Positions 5,050 through 6,407 of a stretch of DNA of 6,407 bases are shown here, piece by piece (the stretch's first letter is position 1; each line of letters begins with the position of its first letter). Under the pieces are notes generated by a model. That model had not been told where the DNA came from. It made no database searches and saw nothing but the letters and a program-made list of their open reading frames with translations. The translations under genes were made by a program, and so were the position numbers. The stretch spans positions 1 through 6,407 of the forward strand of contig QMXC01000070.1 in the NCBI GenBank assembly GCA_003661945.1. Reading direction: 5' to 3'. This DNA comes from Candidatus Bathyarchaeota archaeon. GTDB lineage: Archaea > Thermoproteota > Bathyarchaeia > Bathyarchaeales > UBA233.

Positions 5050-6094
5050 AGTTTTGGCGGACACGATGAAGGCAGCAATGCTCTACGGGGTGAGAGACCT
5101 TCGAATAGAAGACGTGCCGGTTCCAAGCATAGGCTCCGGCGAGGTGCTTGTTCGGATACGCGCCGCCACCACGTGCGGAACAGACCTTAAAATTTTCCAA
5201 CGCGGCTACGTTAACCGCGTCATAAAGCTTCCAACGGTTTTCGGACATGAATGGGCTGGCGAAATAGTAGACCTCGACCCTGAATTGAGCTGGCTTAAAA
5301 AGGGAATGCGAATCCGCGCTGGAAACAGCGCTCCATGCTTTAGGTGTAGGATGTGCGAGAAGGGAAAATTCAACCTTTGCGAAGACATGATTTGGCTCTG
5401 GGGCGCCTACGCTGAATACATAAAGGTTCCAGCGAGAATGGTAGCCGTCAACCTTCAACCTATACCGCCTCATGTCTCCTACGAGGAAGCCGCGCTAACA
5501 GAGCCCCTTGCATGCGTCTTACACGGCGTAGAAGAAGCGGGAATCAGGCTCGGCGACACCGTAGCCATAATAGGCGCCGGACCGATAGGGCTGTTGCACT
5601 TGCTCACCATTAAGCGTTTAGGCGTTGAAAAGGCCTTAATCATCGACCTCGTGGATGAACGGTTAGACTTCGCGCAGCTCCTTGGAGCCGATGAAACCAT
5701 AAACAGTGGAAGAGAAGACGCCGTTGAAAGAGTTAAGGCTTTAACCGGAGGGCTCGGAGCCGACGTTGTAATCGAAGCTGTAGGTTCGCCTTTCACTTGG
5801 GAACAAGCGCTTAAGATGGTTAGAAATGGCGGAACCGTCCTAGAGTTTGGGGGATGTCCACCGGGAACAGAAATAAAAGTTAATGCGGAAAAACTTCACT
5901 ACGGCGAAGTAACAGTTAAAGGCACGTTTCACACCACGCCTCTGCATTTCAGAAAAGCCCTACGGTTAATCGCCTCCAAAACAATAGACGTGAAGCCTCT
6001 AATTACGAGGAAAATGCGGTTGAACCAGCTTAAAGAAGCATTCGAGCTTCTGGCAACTTCGAAAAAAGAGATAAAAATAGCCATAATTCCTTAG
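5042..6094 (+). CDS. Zinc-dependent medium-chain alcohol/polyol dehydrogenase (second copy)
   Basis: An MDR-superfamily oxidoreductase, 350 residues in the longest reading given here; TTG 5054 (346 residues) or ATG 5066 (342, starting MKAAMLYG) are more likely true starts. Numbering from ATG 5042: catalytic zinc C45 in TTCGTD, H69-E70 in GHEWAG, E154 in TEPLAC; structural zinc C99, C102, C105, C113; Rossmann loop IGAGPIG (177-183); D202 in LIIDLVDER, favouring NAD. All key residues are intact. It differs from the first copy in lacking the extra Cys of the CGIC motif and in an insertion-like GYVNRVIKLP stretch before GHE, so it is an old paralogue or separate acquisition rather than a recent duplicate, and probably has a different substrate. 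It closes the dehydrogenase-Nudix-dehydrogenase operon; no clear terminator was seen apart from a short T-run at about 6120. Confidence 0.93.
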   Translation: MGEVLADTMKAAMLYGVRDLRIEDVPVPSIGSGEVLVRIRAATTCGTDLKIFQRGYVNRVIKLPTVFGHEWAGEIVDLDPELSWLKKGMRIRAGNSAPCFRCRMCEKGKFNLCEDMIWLWGAYAEYIKVPARMVAVNLQPIPPHVSYEEAALTEPLACVLHGVEEAGIRLGDTVAIIGAGPIGLLHLLTIKRLGVEKALIIDLVDERLDFAQLLGADETINSGREDAVERVKALTGGLGADVVIEAVGSPFTWEQALKMVRNGGTVLEFGGCPPGTEIKVNAEKLHYGEVTVKGTFHTTPLHFRKALRLIASKTIDVKPLITRKMRLNQLKEAFELLATSKKEIKIAIIP

Positions 6095-6118
6095 TCGCAG
6101 ACGGAGAAAGGCGTTAAC

Positions 6119-6160
6119 AGTTTTAAGTTAAGAATAACAATTCCTTATTAGCTGAAGAGT
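6119..6160 (+). promoter_or_regulatory. Probable promoter and leader of the gene starting at 6161
   Basis: GTTTTAAGTTAAG at about 6119-6131 is the only TATA-like stretch in the 66-base gap after the second dehydrogenase. An archaeal transcript would start roughly 26 bases downstream, near 6150, leaving a leader of about 11 bases that contains GAAG just before ATG 6161. The position fits; the element is read by eye only. Confidence 0.35.
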
Positions 6161-6407
6161 ATGTTTCCAGCCGGATATATCCTTCGGATAAAGCATAGAG
6201 AATGGGTGCAGCAGGTTTTTGATTCTATGAGCTATTATACGAGCATCTACAGGAAATGGGCAACCGGACAGATAATCATTTTCGCTCATAAAACCGACAG
6301 AGGCGACAGTTTCATAGGATTCGGCATAATCGGAACTACTCGGGAATTTGCAGATTTGTCCGAAGAAGAGAAGTGGTTGTGCGAACAGCACGGATGGAAA
6401 ACAGCAA
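6161..6407 (+). CDS. N-terminal part of an unrecognised protein, possibly PUA/EVE-like (runs off the right edge)
   Basis: The frame from ATG 6161 is open for 82 codons to the window edge with no stop; an in-frame TAG at 6149-6151 fixes ATG 6161 as the first plausible start. The protein begins MFPAGYILRIKHREWVQQVF, followed by a Tyr-rich stretch (YYTSIYRKW, 25-33), a strand GQIIIFAHKT (36-45), then GDSFIGFGIIG (48-58) and an acidic helix (SEEEKWLCEQHGW, 68-80). The order of tyrosine/tryptophan turn, hydrophobic strand, charged turn and G-x-G-x-I strand recalls small PUA, ASCH or EVE-type barrels that bind RNA or modified bases, but this is a resemblance by eye and I cannot name the family. Balanced aromatic and charged composition and a promoter-like element upstream support a real gene; the opposite-strand frame over the same bases looks like a shadow. 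Confidence 0.7.
   Translation, partial: MFPAGYILRIKHREWVQQVFDSMSYYTSIYRKWATGQIIIFAHKTDRGDSFIGFGIIGTTREFADLSEEEKWLCEQHGWKTA

Noticed and set aside
5018..5473. 151-codon minus-strand open frame opposite the second dehydrogenase
   Set aside because: It lies wholly over a gene with intact zinc and Rossmann motifs apart from its tail, which overlaps the Nudix 3' end; its own sequence has no recognisable pattern and no promoter or ribosome site.
6128..6391. 87-codon minus-strand frame at the right edge
   Set aside because: It overlaps the plus-strand frame from 6161, which has a more protein-like composition, a start after an in-frame stop and a promoter-like element upstream.
1..6407. CRISPR arrays, insertion sequences, tRNA genes
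   Set aside because: No regular repeat-spacer pattern, transposase-like protein, terminal inverted repeats or cloverleaf-like sequence was seen on reading both strands; the largest gaps are under 70 bases.

Overview
The window looks like archaeal chromosome, probably from an uncultured Thermoproteota/Bathyarchaeia-type lineage. That is an inference, not a search result. The reasons are moderate GC, tightly packed short operons, frequent TTG/GTG starts (298+, 1888-, 2669-, possibly 3509-), several genes with a TATA-like element close to the start and almost no 5' leader, a single-pass surface protein rich in N-glycosylation sequons, and archaeal-looking zinc dehydrogenase and Nudix sequences. 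No mobile element, CRISPR array, tRNA or rRNA was seen.

Layout. (1) 2-1434, plus strand: the 3' end of an E1-beta gene followed directly by a complete lipoyl-bearing E2 acyltransferase, i.e. part of a 2-oxoacid (or acetoin) dehydrogenase complex operon whose earlier genes lie off the left edge. No E3 is in the window. (2) 3080-1439, minus strand: three consecutive membrane proteins of unknown function (a 2-TM protein with a Pro/Gln-rich tail; an N-terminally anchored surface protein with two similar beta-rich halves; a 4-TM protein whose start overlaps the preceding stop). This operon meets the E2 gene tail to tail with 4 bases between stops. (3) 3509-3147, minus strand: a small single-domain cupin. 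The 66-base gap after it holds three near-identical 8-base direct repeats and AT-rich, TATA-like elements ahead of the membrane operon. (4) 3553-6094, plus strand, divergent from the cupin: zinc dehydrogenase, Nudix hydrolase, second zinc dehydrogenase, spaced 6 and about 13 bases apart, clearly one operon. (5) 6161 to the right edge, plus strand: an open, unterminated reading frame encoding the N-terminus of an unrecognised protein, possibly of a PUA/EVE-like fold.

How they may work together. E1-beta/E2 act in oxidative decarboxylation of a 2-oxoacid (or acetoin cleavage) to acyl-CoA plus NADH. The two dehydrogenases are probably NAD-dependent oxidoreductases acting on polyols, sugars or secondary alcohols; the Nudix protein between them would hydrolyse a nucleotide substrate that cannot be named from sequence. 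The cupin shares a divergent promoter region with that operon. The least explained part is the three-gene membrane operon, which resembles nothing I can name and is the best candidate here for an undescribed system.
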